Assembly: GCF_014648695.1 (NCBI RefSeq)
Contig: NZ_BMRP01000017.1
Coordinates: 113,839-177,838, forward strand
Reading direction: 5' to 3'
DNA: 64,000 nucleotides
From: Streptomyces albospinus
GTDB lineage: Bacteria; Actinomycetota; Actinomycetes; Streptomycetales; Streptomycetaceae
Shown: piece after piece, positions 49,364-57,687 of the stretch
How the letters are laid out: each line of letters opens with the position of its first letter
Position numbering within the stretch: position 1 is the stretch's first letter
Translations under genes and position numbers: made by a program
The notes under the pieces: model-generated
Seen by the model: the letters and a program-made list of their open reading frames with translations, nothing else
What the model was told of the DNA's origin: nothing
The model's database searches: none

Positions 49364-49780
49364 TCAATCACGGATGGCCGCGCCCAGCGCCGCGATGATG
49401 TCCGCCTTGCGGGGCTGGCCCGAGGCGCGGCGGACCACCGCACCGTGCGCGTCGAGCACCAGCACCGTCGGCGTCCGCAGGATGTTCAGGCTCCGAACGA
49501 GTTCCAGGCGGTCCTCCGCGTCGATCTCGACGTGGGCCACCCCGTCGACCATGCCGGCCACCTCGCCGAGCGTGCGCCGGGTGGCGCGGCAGGGCTGGCA
49601 GAAGGCGCTGGAGAACTGGAGCAGGGTCGCCCGCTCCCCCAGCTCCGCGCCGATCTCGGCGGCACCCAGCCGCGCCCCGTCGTCCCGCTTGCGCACCGTC
49701 AGCCTCCCGTTGCGGCGTTGGTGCAGCAGGCCGAAGACGCTCGCCGCCGCGAGCACCGCGATGCACACCATGAGTCCCGT
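49364..49780 (-). CDS. Membrane-anchored thioredoxin-family protein
   Basis: A 138-residue protein: one N-terminal transmembrane helix (about 3-20, GLMVCIAVLAAASVFGLL), a basic linker, then a thioredoxin fold with TLLQFSSAFCQPCRATRR (Cys62-Cys65, CQPC) and the cis-Pro loop LRTPTVLVLDAHGAVV. It should reduce or exchange disulfides in the envelope side or at the membrane. Start Met 49780 is judged from the usual MTGLxVC family start; ATG 49798 is possible. It is divergent from the DUF4395 gene. Confidence 0.85.
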   Translation of the reverse strand, partial: TGLMVCIAVLAAASVFGLLHQRRNGRLTVRKRDDGARLGAAEIGAELGERATLLQFSSAFCQPCRATRRTLGEVAGMVDGVAHVEIDAEDRLELVRSLNILRTPTVLVLDAHGAVVRRASGQPRKADIIAALGAAIRD

Positions 49781-49919
49781 CATCTCAGGATGCAGCATTC
49801 ACGAGACCGCAAAGATTCCCGGGGCCCTACCGGCGCCGTTCCGGGGGAAGCTGTTCCGCGGACGCCGCGCACCGCACAGAGTGCGGACCGGCGCGGCGCG
49901 TTCCGGGAAGGAGACGGTC

Positions 49920-50336
49920 ATGGCGGGCGGCAGGGTCGACGTACGGGGTCCGCGGTTCGGGGCGGTGCTGACGAGCGCCGTGTTGGCCGCGGTGCTCATC
50001 AGCGGGAGCGGGTGGCTGCTGGCCTTCCAGGCGGTGGTGTTCGCCGTCGGCGCGGCGGCCGGGGTCCAGCGGTCGCCGTACGGCTGGCTGTTCAGGGTGG
50101 CGGTACAGCCGCGGCTGTCCCCGCCGGGCGCATTCGAGGATGCCGCTCCGCCCCGATTCGCCCAGACCGTTGGGCTGTTTTTCGCCATTGTCGGGCTGGC
50201 CGGCTATGTCCTGGGGCCGCAGTGGCTGGGACCGGCGGCCACCGCCTGCGCCCTCGCGGCGGCCTTCCTCAACGCGGTGTTCGGGTACTGCCTGGGGTGC
50301 GAGGTGTACCTTCTCCTGCGGAGGGCGGCCGGCTGA
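49920..50336 (+). CDS. DUF4395 family membrane protein
   Basis: A 138-residue four-helix membrane protein. It begins VDVRGPRFGAVLTSAVLAAV and has the SPYGWLFRVAVQPRLSPPGA loop and the cysteine motif FGYCLGCEVYLLLRR near the C-terminus, typical of DUF4395. The family is repeatedly found beside thioredoxin-like and sulfurtransferase genes. The divergent CQPC thioredoxin gene is thus a meaningful neighbour and the CLGC cysteines a plausible redox partner. GGGAAGGAG precedes the ATG. Confidence 0.87.
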   Translation: MAGGRVDVRGPRFGAVLTSAVLAAVLISGSGWLLAFQAVVFAVGAAAGVQRSPYGWLFRVAVQPRLSPPGAFEDAAPPRFAQTVGLFFAIVGLAGYVLGPQWLGPAATACALAAAFLNAVFGYCLGCEVYLLLRRAAG

Positions 50337-50495
50337 GGCGCGCCCCCACGTGACGAGAATCTCCCGCCCGCAAGGGCCCAGCCGCTGGCCGCCTGGGCAG
50401 ACATCGGGCACGATCTCCCGGAGCCGCATAGTTACGGCTGCGTAGGTTTCCGCCGGGAGAACCCTCCCCAGGCACAGAAAAGGGGTCCCCCGGAC

Positions 50496-51212
50496 ATGGC
50501 AGAGCTCGTCTATCCGCCCGTCATCGGCGCCGCCCGCACGCTCTTCAAGGCGCTCGACCTGAAGTTCGACATCGCGGGCACGGAGAACATTCCGCGGCGC
50601 GGCGGGGCGGTGCTGGTGAGCAATCACATCGGGTATCTGGACTTCGTCTTCTGCGGTTACGCCGCGCGGCCGGCCAAGCGGCTGGTGCGGTTCATGGCGA
50701 AGGAGGCGGTCTTCCGGCACAAGGTGTCGGGACCGCTGATGCGCGCGATGAAGCACATCCCGGTCGACCGGGCGCAGGGCATGCACGCCTACAAGCACGC
50801 GCTGAGCGCGCTGCGTTCGGGCGAGATCATCGGAGTCTTCCCCGAGGCGACGATCTCCGAGTCCTTCACCCTGAAGAACTTCAAGTCGGGCGCGGCCCGG
50901 CTGGCCCAGGAAGCCGGTGTTCCGCTGCTTCCGATGGCACTGTGGGGCACCCAGCGACTGTGGACCAAGGGCCACAAGCGCGATCTGGGGCGCAACCACA
51001 TCCCGATAACGATCCGGGTCGGCGAGCCGGTCGAGGCGGACCCGGCCGACCAGGCGGAGAAGATCACCGACCGGCTGCGGTCCCGCGTCCAGGACCTGCT
51101 GGAGGCGGCCCAGCGCGCCTACCCGGTACGCCCCAAGGGCCCCGAGGACACCTGGTGGGTCCCGGCCCACCTGGGCGGCACGGCGCCGGCGGCCCCCGGA
51201 AGCCTCGCCTGA
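50496..51212 (+). CDS. Lysophospholipid acyltransferase (PlsC-like)
   Basis: A 238-residue 1-acylglycerol-3-phosphate acyltransferase-family enzyme. The four blocks are present: VSNHIGYLDF (HX4D, His44-Asp49), MRAMKHIPVDR, IIGVFPEATIS (FPEGT-like, Gly replaced by Ala) and VPLLPMALWG. It should acylate a lysophospholipid or related glycolipid at the inner membrane face. The start follows AAAGGGG. No other lipid gene is adjacent. Confidence 0.9.
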   Translation: MAELVYPPVIGAARTLFKALDLKFDIAGTENIPRRGGAVLVSNHIGYLDFVFCGYAARPAKRLVRFMAKEAVFRHKVSGPLMRAMKHIPVDRAQGMHAYKHALSALRSGEIIGVFPEATISESFTLKNFKSGAARLAQEAGVPLLPMALWGTQRLWTKGHKRDLGRNHIPITIRVGEPVEADPADQAEKITDRLRSRVQDLLEAAQRAYPVRPKGPEDTWWVPAHLGGTAPAAPGSLA

Positions 51213-51270
51213 CGGGAGCGCTCCGGGACGCCCCCGGCAGCCTCCGACGGCCGGCCGGGGCCGCCCCGGA

Positions 51271-51969
51271 TCACCGGGGCCGGATGTCCCCGACCTCGAT
51301 ACGGGCCTCCGGGCACGCCTTCTGCAACGCCTCGGCGAGCTCGGCGCCCGCGGCCGTCAGCTCGTCGAGCGTCATCGGCGCCATCCGCTCCAGCAGGAAC
51401 AGCGCATTCACCGACTCCTCGGTGAGGCGGGTCCGCACCCCCTGCCGCCAGTTCCAGCGCCGGCAGGTGACGCCCTCGTCGTCGCACCACACCACCTCGC
51501 CGGCATCCGGGTGCTCGACGGTCTCGGCGCCGCCCGCCGCGATCGCGAACGGCTCCTCCCCCGTGGCCCGTACGAGCCGCATGCCGCCCTGGATGCGGTC
51601 CAGGTCCTCGCCGCCCACCGGGATGAGATGGGCGACGCTGATCGCGTTGTAGATGTCGACCAGGCGGTTGATGCGCGGCAGCCCGCCGTCCGCGAGGGCG
51701 CGCCTGGCCAGCGCCTCAGCGGAGTTGCGGGTGCGGGAGGGCTTGCAGCCGAAGGCGCTGTACGCGGCGCGCCAGGCGGCGATGTGCGGATCGTCCTGCG
51801 GCGCGCGAGTGCCGAGCCGCTCGGCGAGCCGGCGGCCGGCCTCCTCCAGGAGTCCCGAACTGATGTCGTCGCTCGGCCCGTTGGTCAGGCCGTGCGCTTC
51901 CACCGTGAGGTAGGCGAAGCCGGGAGCGAGGGCGCGGACCTCGTCGGACACGTACAGGGGGCGGGGCAT
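51271..51969 (-). CDS. B3/4-domain protein (PheT-editing-like)
   Basis: A 232-residue stand-alone B3/4 domain, the fold forming the editing site of phenylalanyl-tRNA synthetase beta subunit. It shows AYSAFGCKPSRTRNSAEALA, PRINRLVDIYNAISVAHLIP (typical asparagine/isoleucine region) and GEVVWCDDEGVTCRRWNWRQ. Free B3/4 proteins may clear mischarged tRNA or bind another amino acid; function unproven. It is the second gene of a pair, 11 nt after the transglutaminase-like gene. Confidence 0.85.
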   Translation of the reverse strand: MPRPLYVSDEVRALAPGFAYLTVEAHGLTNGPSDDISSGLLEEAGRRLAERLGTRAPQDDPHIAAWRAAYSAFGCKPSRTRNSAEALARRALADGGLPRINRLVDIYNAISVAHLIPVGGEDLDRIQGGMRLVRATGEEPFAIAAGGAETVEHPDAGEVVWCDDEGVTCRRWNWRQGVRTRLTEESVNALFLLERMAPMTLDELTAAGAELAEALQKACPEARIEVGDIRPR

Positions 51970-51980
51970 GGGGCCGTACC

Positions 51981-52559
51981 TCAGAGTTCGGTAGGGAGCA
52001 GCTTCCAGAGGTGGGGCCGGTCGACGGCCTCCCGGAGGCATTGGAGCACGGCAGGGTGCGGTTCAGCAAACAGCACCGGATAGTCCACTTCATTGCACTC
52101 CGGTCGCACCGGAAACGCGATCTGCTCCCGATCCGTCCGGAACTCCGCGGCGGCACCCGGCTCACCTCCCCGCGGATCCTGCCGCACCCAGCGCTCCGCC
52201 CCCGGCAGCCGGACCGCCACGAGACCGTGGACGACCTCGAACTTCTGATAGCACAGCGCCGCCGGAATCCCCTCCGCACGCAGCAGCGCGACCAGCGCAT
52301 GCGCCTTGGCGCAGCAGATCCCGGTCCGCTTCTCCAGCACATCGGAGGCCCGCCAGGTCACCCGCGGATCGCTGGTGTCGGCGGAGTGCGGAATGCGATC
52401 ACGGACGAACTCAAAGGCCGCCTTGGCGTATGCATATGCATCAGCGACCGCGGCGGACAGCTCCGCCGCGGTCGCCCGGACGAGCGGATGCCCGTGGTCG
52501 ATGGCCTCGGATTCCGCCAAGTAGGCAGAAATTTCAGGGGCGTTCTGGATCAGCTCCAT
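51981..52559 (-). CDS. Transglutaminase-like superfamily protein
   Basis: A 192-residue cysteine-protease-fold protein. The catalytic triad is readable: Cys in RTGICCAKAHALVALLRAEG, His in VVHGLVAVRLPG and Asp in RQDPRGG. Upstream is AKAAFEFVRDRIPHSADTSD. Members are proteases or amidases in peptide modification. It forms a tight pair with the B3/4 gene. ATG 52559 is preferred to a start at 52595. Confidence 0.85.
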   Translation of the reverse strand: MELIQNAPEISAYLAESEAIDHGHPLVRATAAELSAAVADAYAYAKAAFEFVRDRIPHSADTSDPRVTWRASDVLEKRTGICCAKAHALVALLRAEGIPAALCYQKFEVVHGLVAVRLPGAERWVRQDPRGGEPGAAAEFRTDREQIAFPVRPECNEVDYPVLFAEPHPAVLQCLREAVDRPHLWKLLPTEL

Positions 52560-52635
52560 GAGGCGGAGCGTAGCCAGACCATACCCGAAGGTCAATATTC
52601 ATTCGATATGGCGTATCTTCACGCATACCTCGCGG

Positions 52636-53529
52636 TTACGCGGTGGTCGGTACGCCTGCATTGGCGAGGATCTCGCGCGGCGGCAGGGCGACGCTCTGTG
52701 CGGCGGTCAGACCGGTTGCCGCCAGGTGGGCGTCGACGATGCGCAGCCCCACCCCGTATCCGGCGAAGTGCGGTAGTCCCACGGTCGGTTGCCCCATGCG
52801 CTCCGCGCTGGTGTCGCCGAGGATGTACCCGGTCAGGTGGTGCATCCCGGCCAGGTCGATGTCGCCGGTGATCTTTTCGTAGGCGCTGTCCAGATCGGCA
52901 CCGGTCAGCGCGCGCGACCACGGGCCCATGGCCTGCTCACCGGCCAGTTCCCGGACGAACGCCTCGGCCAGCCCCTCGGCGACGACCCATTCACCGAGCG
53001 TGACGGTCATCGGGTTCCAGGTCACGTTCGCGTAGCGCACGTTGTGGTGGAGCTCGTGCGCGGCGGCGTGGCCGATCTTCTCCAGGGCCATGTCGGTGGG
53101 CCACATCACCAGTTGGATCGCGCCCGGGATGCCGCCCCAGCCGAAGTATCCGGCGCTGCGGACCATCAGGTGGTCGTCGTCGGGGTTGCCGAGCACCAGG
53201 ACGACGTGGACGGTCTCGGCGTGCTCGACGGCGGGCGCCGTGCTGCTGATCCGCTCCCACGCCGTGGCGAGAGAGTCCTCGATCCGGTTCCACACGCCCG
53301 CCTCCTGCATCTGGTGCAGGGCAGTCAGGTAGCGGGGATCGTCACGGTCGAGCCGGAAGCCGCTGCCCAGGCTCTGGTGCCCCTGGACCAGGTCCAGATC
53401 ACCCATCACCTTGGACATCACGCCGTGCAGGGGGTCGAGCATGTCGCGCAGGGCCTCGGGCCGCTCCTCCAGGGGACGGCGGAGGAGGTCGAGCATGGCG
53501 GTCGCGGTGTCGTGCACAACAATCTTCAT
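52636..53529 (-). CDS. DUF2268-type zinc metalloprotease
   Basis: A 297-residue protein with a central HELHH zinc motif (158-162) inside LEKIGHAAAHELHHNVRYAN and a downstream Glu in VVAEGLAEAFVREL, which is the DUF2268 predicted Zn-protease layout. N-terminal region reads DTATAMLDLLRRPLEERPEA. No signal peptide. It is preceded by a classic MerR-type promoter (19-bp spacer with a 17-bp palindrome), so its expression is probably activated by a MerR regulator encoded elsewhere. Physiological substrate unknown. Confidence 0.85.
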   Translation of the reverse strand: MKIVVHDTATAMLDLLRRPLEERPEALRDMLDPLHGVMSKVMGDLDLVQGHQSLGSGFRLDRDDPRYLTALHQMQEAGVWNRIEDSLATAWERISSTAPAVEHAETVHVVLVLGNPDDDHLMVRSAGYFGWGGIPGAIQLVMWPTDMALEKIGHAAAHELHHNVRYANVTWNPMTVTLGEWVVAEGLAEAFVRELAGEQAMGPWSRALTGADLDSAYEKITGDIDLAGMHHLTGYILGDTSAERMGQPTVGLPHFAGYGVGLRIVDAHLAATGLTAAQSVALPPREILANAGVPTTA

Positions 53530-53537
53530 GTCCCGGG

Positions 53538-53568
53538 ACCGTAGGGCCTCCGGTTACCGGAGGGTCAA
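53538..53568 (-). promoter_or_regulatory. MerR-type promoter with 19-bp spacer
   Basis: Minus strand: -35 TTGACC (53563-53568), -10 TACGGT (53538-53543), spacer 19 bp. Perfect 17-bp palindrome CCTCCGGTTACCGGAGG (53547-53563) fills the spacer. The overlong spacer with a central palindrome is the established MerR-family activation architecture. The -10 is 8 nt from ATG 53529, so the transcript has almost no leader. Confidence 0.8.
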
Positions 53569-53629
53569 GCGCAGCCGGCCGTCGCGGGCGGCGGGAAGCC
53601 GGGCAGGTCCGGCTCCCCGCCGTCGGCCG

Positions 53630-54700
53630 CTACCGCCCCATCTCCTCCCGCAGCGCCGCCAGGAAGCCGTCGACGTCGTCCTCCGTGGTGTCGAACGAGC
53701 ACATCCAGCGGACGTCGCCGGCCCGTTCGTCCCAGAAGTAGAAGCGGTAGCGCTTCTGGAGACGTTCGCTGACGTCGTGCGGGAGGCGGGCGAAGACCGC
53801 GTTGGACTGGACGGGGTGGAGGATCTCCACGCCGGGGATCTCGCGGACTCCGGTGGCCAGCCGCTGGGCCATGGTGTTGGCGTGGCGGGCGTTGCGGAGC
53901 CAGAGGTCCTTGGCGAGGAGCGCCTCCAGCTGGACGGAGACGAAGCGCATCTTGGACGCGAGCTGCATCGACAGCTTGCGGAGGTGCTTCATCGCCCGGA
54001 CCGCGTCGGGGTTGAGGACGATGACCGCCTCGCCGAAGACGGCGCCGTTCTTGGTGCCTCCGTACGAGAGGATGTCGACGCCGACGGCGTTGGTGAAGGC
54101 GCGCATCGGGACGTCGAGGAAGGCGGCGGCGTTGGTGATGCGGGAGCCGTCGAGGTGGACGAGCATGCCCCGTTCATGGGCGTGGTCGCAGATCGCCCGG
54201 ATCTCTTCGGGGGTGTAGACCGTGCCGAGTTCGGTGCTCTGGGTGATCGAGACGACCTGCGGCATGGCGCGGTGCTCGTCGTCCCAGCCGCGGGCCTCGC
54301 GGTCGATGAGGTCGGGGGTGAGCTTGCCGTCGGGGGTGGGGACGGTGAGGAGCTTGAGGCCGCCGACGCGTTCCGGGGCGCCGCATTCGTCCACGTGGAT
54401 GTGGGCCGTGTCGGCGGCGATCACCGCGCCCCAGCGGTCGGTGACCGCCTGGAGCGCGACGACGTTGGCGCCGGTGCCGTTGAAGACCGGGAAGGCCTCC
54501 GCGCGCTGCCCGAAGTGGCTGCGGACGACGCGCTGGAGGTGTGCCGTGTAGTCGTCCTCGCCGTAGGCGATCTGGTGGCCGCCGTTGGCGAGGGCGAGCG
54601 CGGCGAGGATCTCCGGATGCGCCCCGGAGTAGTTGTCGCTGGCGAAGCCGCGTATCTGGGGGTCGTGGTGCTGCCGGGCGTCGGTCTTCGCTCCGGTCAC
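53630..54700 (-). CDS. Low-specificity threonine aldolase-like PLP enzyme
   Basis: A 356-residue fold-type I PLP enzyme of the beta-eliminating lyase/threonine aldolase family. FASDNYSGAHPEIL opens the domain; FNGTGANVVALQA, the Asp in VHLDGSRITNAAAF and the Schiff-base lysine Lys217 in LSYGGTKNGAVFGEA are present. It probably cleaves L-threonine or a related beta-hydroxy amino acid. GTG 54700 overlaps the SDR stop by 4 nt (GTGA); an upstream GTG at 54718 is possible. Last gene of the DUF6421 operon. Confidence 0.9.
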   Translation of the reverse strand: MTGAKTDARQHHDPQIRGFASDNYSGAHPEILAALALANGGHQIAYGEDDYTAHLQRVVRSHFGQRAEAFPVFNGTGANVVALQAVTDRWGAVIAADTAHIHVDECGAPERVGGLKLLTVPTPDGKLTPDLIDREARGWDDEHRAMPQVVSITQSTELGTVYTPEEIRAICDHAHERGMLVHLDGSRITNAAAFLDVPMRAFTNAVGVDILSYGGTKNGAVFGEAVIVLNPDAVRAMKHLRKLSMQLASKMRFVSVQLEALLAKDLWLRNARHANTMAQRLATGVREIPGVEILHPVQSNAVFARLPHDVSERLQKRYRFYFWDERAGDVRWMCSFDTTEDDVDGFLAALREEMGR

Positions 54701-55458
54701 GGCTTGGGGGTCAGCCACAGACGCTGTCCATTCACTTCCTGGGCGGGCCGGCTCCAGACTCCGGCGATGGCCTCGGCCAGCTCCTTGACGTCGGTGAAGC
54801 CCGCGAACTTGGCGTTCGGTCGCTCGGCGCGCATCTGGTCGTTGACGAGCGCCTTCACGATCAGGATGGCAGCCGCGGCGCGTGGCCCCTGCTCACCCCC
54901 TGACTTGCGGAAACCGTCCGCCATGGCGAGCGTCCATGCCTCGGCGGCGGCCTTGGCCGCGGCATAGGCGGCATTGCCCCCGGTGGGCTTGCCGGCGCCG
55001 GCCGCACTGGTCAGCAGGAAGCGGCCGTTGCCGCTGCGTTCGAGGGCTTCGTTGAAGGCGAGGGAGGTGTGCTGGACGGTGCGGACGAGGAGCTTGTGGA
55101 GGACGTCCCAGTCCGCGAGGTCGGTCTCGGCGAACGTCGAGGAGCCGCGCCAGCCGCCCACGAGGTGCACCAGGCCGTCGACCCGGCCGAACTCCTTCTC
55201 CGTACGGGCCGCCCATTCACGGGTCTGGTCGATGTCGAGGAGGTCCACGGTGTCGCCGATGACGGTGGCGCCGCCGTGTGCGTAGCGGGCCGCGTCGACG
55301 GCCTCCGCGAGCCGTTCCGCGTTGGAGTCCGAGCCGACCACCACCGCGCCCGCCTCGGCCAGCCGCAGCAGGGTGGCACGGCCTGCCGGGCCGGCCGCTC
55401 CGGCCACCGCAATGACCGCACCGTCCAGCGGCCCCTGGCCGCCCGTCGAAGTAACCAT
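54697..55458 (-). CDS. Short-chain dehydrogenase (SDR)
   Basis: A 253-residue SDR. The cofactor motif is VIAVAGAAGPAGRATLLRLA, a GxxGxxG variant. The region GLVHLVGGWRGSSTFAETDL covers the NNAG-equivalent position, and the catalytic Ser and YxxxK are in FLLTSAAGAGKPTGGNAAYA (Tyr-AAAK). GAGGAGG precedes ATG 55458; the longer frame to 55521 overlaps the DUF6421 gene. Middle gene of the operon; reduces or oxidises an unknown alcohol. Confidence 0.9.
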   Translation of the reverse strand: MVTSTGGQGPLDGAVIAVAGAAGPAGRATLLRLAEAGAVVVGSDSNAERLAEAVDAARYAHGGATVIGDTVDLLDIDQTREWAARTEKEFGRVDGLVHLVGGWRGSSTFAETDLADWDVLHKLLVRTVQHTSLAFNEALERSGNGRFLLTSAAGAGKPTGGNAAYAAAKAAAEAWTLAMADGFRKSGGEQGPRAAAAILIVKALVNDQMRAERPNAKFAGFTDVKELAEAIAGVWSRPAQEVNGQRLWLTPKP

Positions 55459-55517
55459 CTCCGTCGCCTCCTCGTCCTGCCCCTGGACGGCCGTCCGCCG
55501 GGTCTTCCGGTCGGTCT

Positions 55518-56915
55518 TCACGCCGCCGCCAGCGAGTCACTGTGGGCCGTGATGCCCTTGGTCGATGCGATCACAGCACGCAGCTTCTTGGCGAGCGCCT
55601 CGTAGAACATGCTCAGCGGGAACTCGTCGGGAAGCACGTCATCCACGAGTTTGCGCGGCGGCTGGTCCAGGTCGAGGGCGTCCGGCCCCTTGGCCCAGAC
55701 CGAGCCCGGGTGCGGAGCGAGGTAGGTCGAGACGAGGTCGTAGGCGGCGAACCAGTGGACCAGCTTGGGCCGGTCGATGCCGTCGCGGTAGAGCTGTTCG
55801 ATCTCGCCGCACAGCTGGTTGGTGACCTTGGGCGCCCGCTCCCAGTCGATGTGCAGTGTGTTGTCCGTCCAGCGTACGACGTCGTGCTTGTGGAGGTACG
55901 CGAAGAGCAGCTGGCCGCCGAGGCCGTCGTAATTGCGCACCCGGTCGCCGGTGACGGGGAACCGGAACATCCGGTCGAAGATCACCGCGAACTGCACATC
56001 GCGCGCCTGCGGGTAGCCCTCGGCCTCCAGCTTGACAGCTTCCCTGAAAGCGGTGAGATCGCAGCGCAGTTCCTCCAGGCCGTACATCCAGAACGGCTGG
56101 CGCTGCTTGATCATGAACGGGTCGAAGGGCAGGTCACCGTGGCTGTGGGTGCGGTCGTGGACCATGTCCCACAGGACGAACGCCTGCTGGCAGCGCTCCT
56201 GGTCGCCGATCAACGCCGCGATGTCCGACGGGAGTTGCACGCCGAGGGTCTCGACGGCGGCCTCGGTGACGCGGCGGAAGCGGGCGGCCTCGCGGTCGCA
56301 GAAGATGCCGCCCCAGCTGAACCGCTCGGGGGCCTCGCGGACCGCGATGGTCTCCGGGAACAGCACGGCGGAGTTGGTGTCGTAGCCGGCCGTGAAGTCC
56401 TCGAAGGTGATGCCGCAGAAGAGGGGGTTGTCGTAGCGGGTGCGCTCCAGCTCGGCGAGCCACTCCGGCCAGACCATCCGCAGGACGACGGCCTCGAAGT
56501 TCCGGTTCGGGTTGCCGTTCTGCGTGTACATGGGGAACACGACGAGGTGCTGGAGGCCGTCGGCCCGCTGCCGGGCGGGCTGGAAGGCGAGCAGCGAGTC
56601 GAGGAAGTCGGGTACGCCGAAGCCGGCGTCGGCCCAGCGGCGCAGATCGGCGACGAGCGCCTGGTGGTAGACGGCGTCGTGCGGCAGCAGCGGGGAGAGT
56701 TCACCGACGGCCGCGACGACCCGCCCGACCTCCTCGCGGACGGCCTCGGCGCGCGGCGCGCCGTCCGCCGCGAGGTCGATCGAGCCGTCCTTGGACTGCC
56801 ACGGGCGGATGGTTTCGATGGCGTCCTTGAGCACAGGCCACGCCGGGTGCGCGACCACACGTTCGAGGGTCGTGGGGCTGCCCTGGACACCCAAAGGCGA
56901 AAGAATTTCCGTCAT
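55518..56915 (-). CDS. DUF6421 family protein
   Basis: A 465-residue soluble protein with motifs VVFPMYTQNGNPNRNFEAVV, ITFEDFTAGYDTNSAVLFPE and LWDMVHDRTHSHGDLPFDPF. The HDRTHSHGD cluster and HWFAAYDLVSTYLAPHPG suggest a metal or cofactor site, but the reaction is unknown. I recognise it as a Streptomyces-conserved family whose gene sits just upstream of an SDR and a threonine-aldolase-like enzyme, as it does here; the three probably serve one pathway. GGAGGG lies upstream of ATG 56915. Confidence 0.85.
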   Translation of the reverse strand: MTEILSPLGVQGSPTTLERVVAHPAWPVLKDAIETIRPWQSKDGSIDLAADGAPRAEAVREEVGRVVAAVGELSPLLPHDAVYHQALVADLRRWADAGFGVPDFLDSLLAFQPARQRADGLQHLVVFPMYTQNGNPNRNFEAVVLRMVWPEWLAELERTRYDNPLFCGITFEDFTAGYDTNSAVLFPETIAVREAPERFSWGGIFCDREAARFRRVTEAAVETLGVQLPSDIAALIGDQERCQQAFVLWDMVHDRTHSHGDLPFDPFMIKQRQPFWMYGLEELRCDLTAFREAVKLEAEGYPQARDVQFAVIFDRMFRFPVTGDRVRNYDGLGGQLLFAYLHKHDVVRWTDNTLHIDWERAPKVTNQLCGEIEQLYRDGIDRPKLVHWFAAYDLVSTYLAPHPGSVWAKGPDALDLDQPPRKLVDDVLPDEFPLSMFYEALAKKLRAVIASTKGITAHSDSLAAA

Positions 56916-57687
56916 GACTGCCCTCCGGCGGTAGATCGTCCTGTCAGGACACCGTAACCAGCCGAGGATCGCCCGTTCAAGTGGGGTCGGTGAAAATTAT
57001 TCTGTTCGGACCCCACGGTCACGCTTAATTTTCCTGTGGGTGGAGCTTTTCGCAACACTTACTGCCAGCAGAGCCATGACTTCCCGCGCTTCCTCCGGTG
57101 CACATGACAGTTACGCGAAGCCGTGGTAAGGGACGGGGCAGCTCCACCGAAGACCGGACGACCGGAACCTCGGCCTCCCCCGGAGGGGATCGCAGCCGGG
57201 GCCGGGAAGACACCGCGCAGGGCACCACGCGGGGCCGGGAGTGCGGGGCGAGGCGGTCCGGGTGCGGGCGGGGGCAGGGTCATGCCCGGTGCCCGGGGAC
57301 GCCGTCCGTCGAGCGGGCACGGGCGCACGGTGAAATACGGCCGGGCCTTCTCGCCCCAGCGGCGGACGGTGCGGTCAACTCGCCGTGGAATTCGGGCTGT
57401 TCGCACCGCGGGGCGCCCGTAGCCGAGGCGGATGCTGCGGGTGCGGGCCGCAACCCGGGCCGCACCGGCCCGGCTCCCGGTGCCGGGGCCCGGAGCCGGG
57501 CCGAGGTCGGCCGGCGGTGCGTAGCCGGGGGAATACGGGGGCACTCGTACGGGCTAGGAGGCACTTGTCCCTACGGTGCTGCCGCTCGTGAACGGATTAG
57601 GCTGTGGGCCATTTCGGGCAGCAGATCACCGGCGGCCGACACGTGCACGGAGCCGACAGCAACCGAGCCGACAGAATCGAGGCAGCC
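56916..57687. other. 772-bp intergenic region, no supported gene
   Basis: Between the divergent DUF6421 and GDPD genes. It has an AT-rich patch at about 56985-57060 that probably holds the DUF6421 promoter. The rest is high-GC with open frames on both strands, but none shows a domain or a good ribosome site. A 17-codon ATG frame at 57076-57129 is noted and not called. Confidence 0.55.

Noticed and set aside
57076..57129. A 17-codon ATG frame (MTSRASSGAHDSYAKPW) upstream of the GDPD gene
   Set aside because: No ribosome site of useful strength and no similarity to known leader peptides; chance occurrence is likely.
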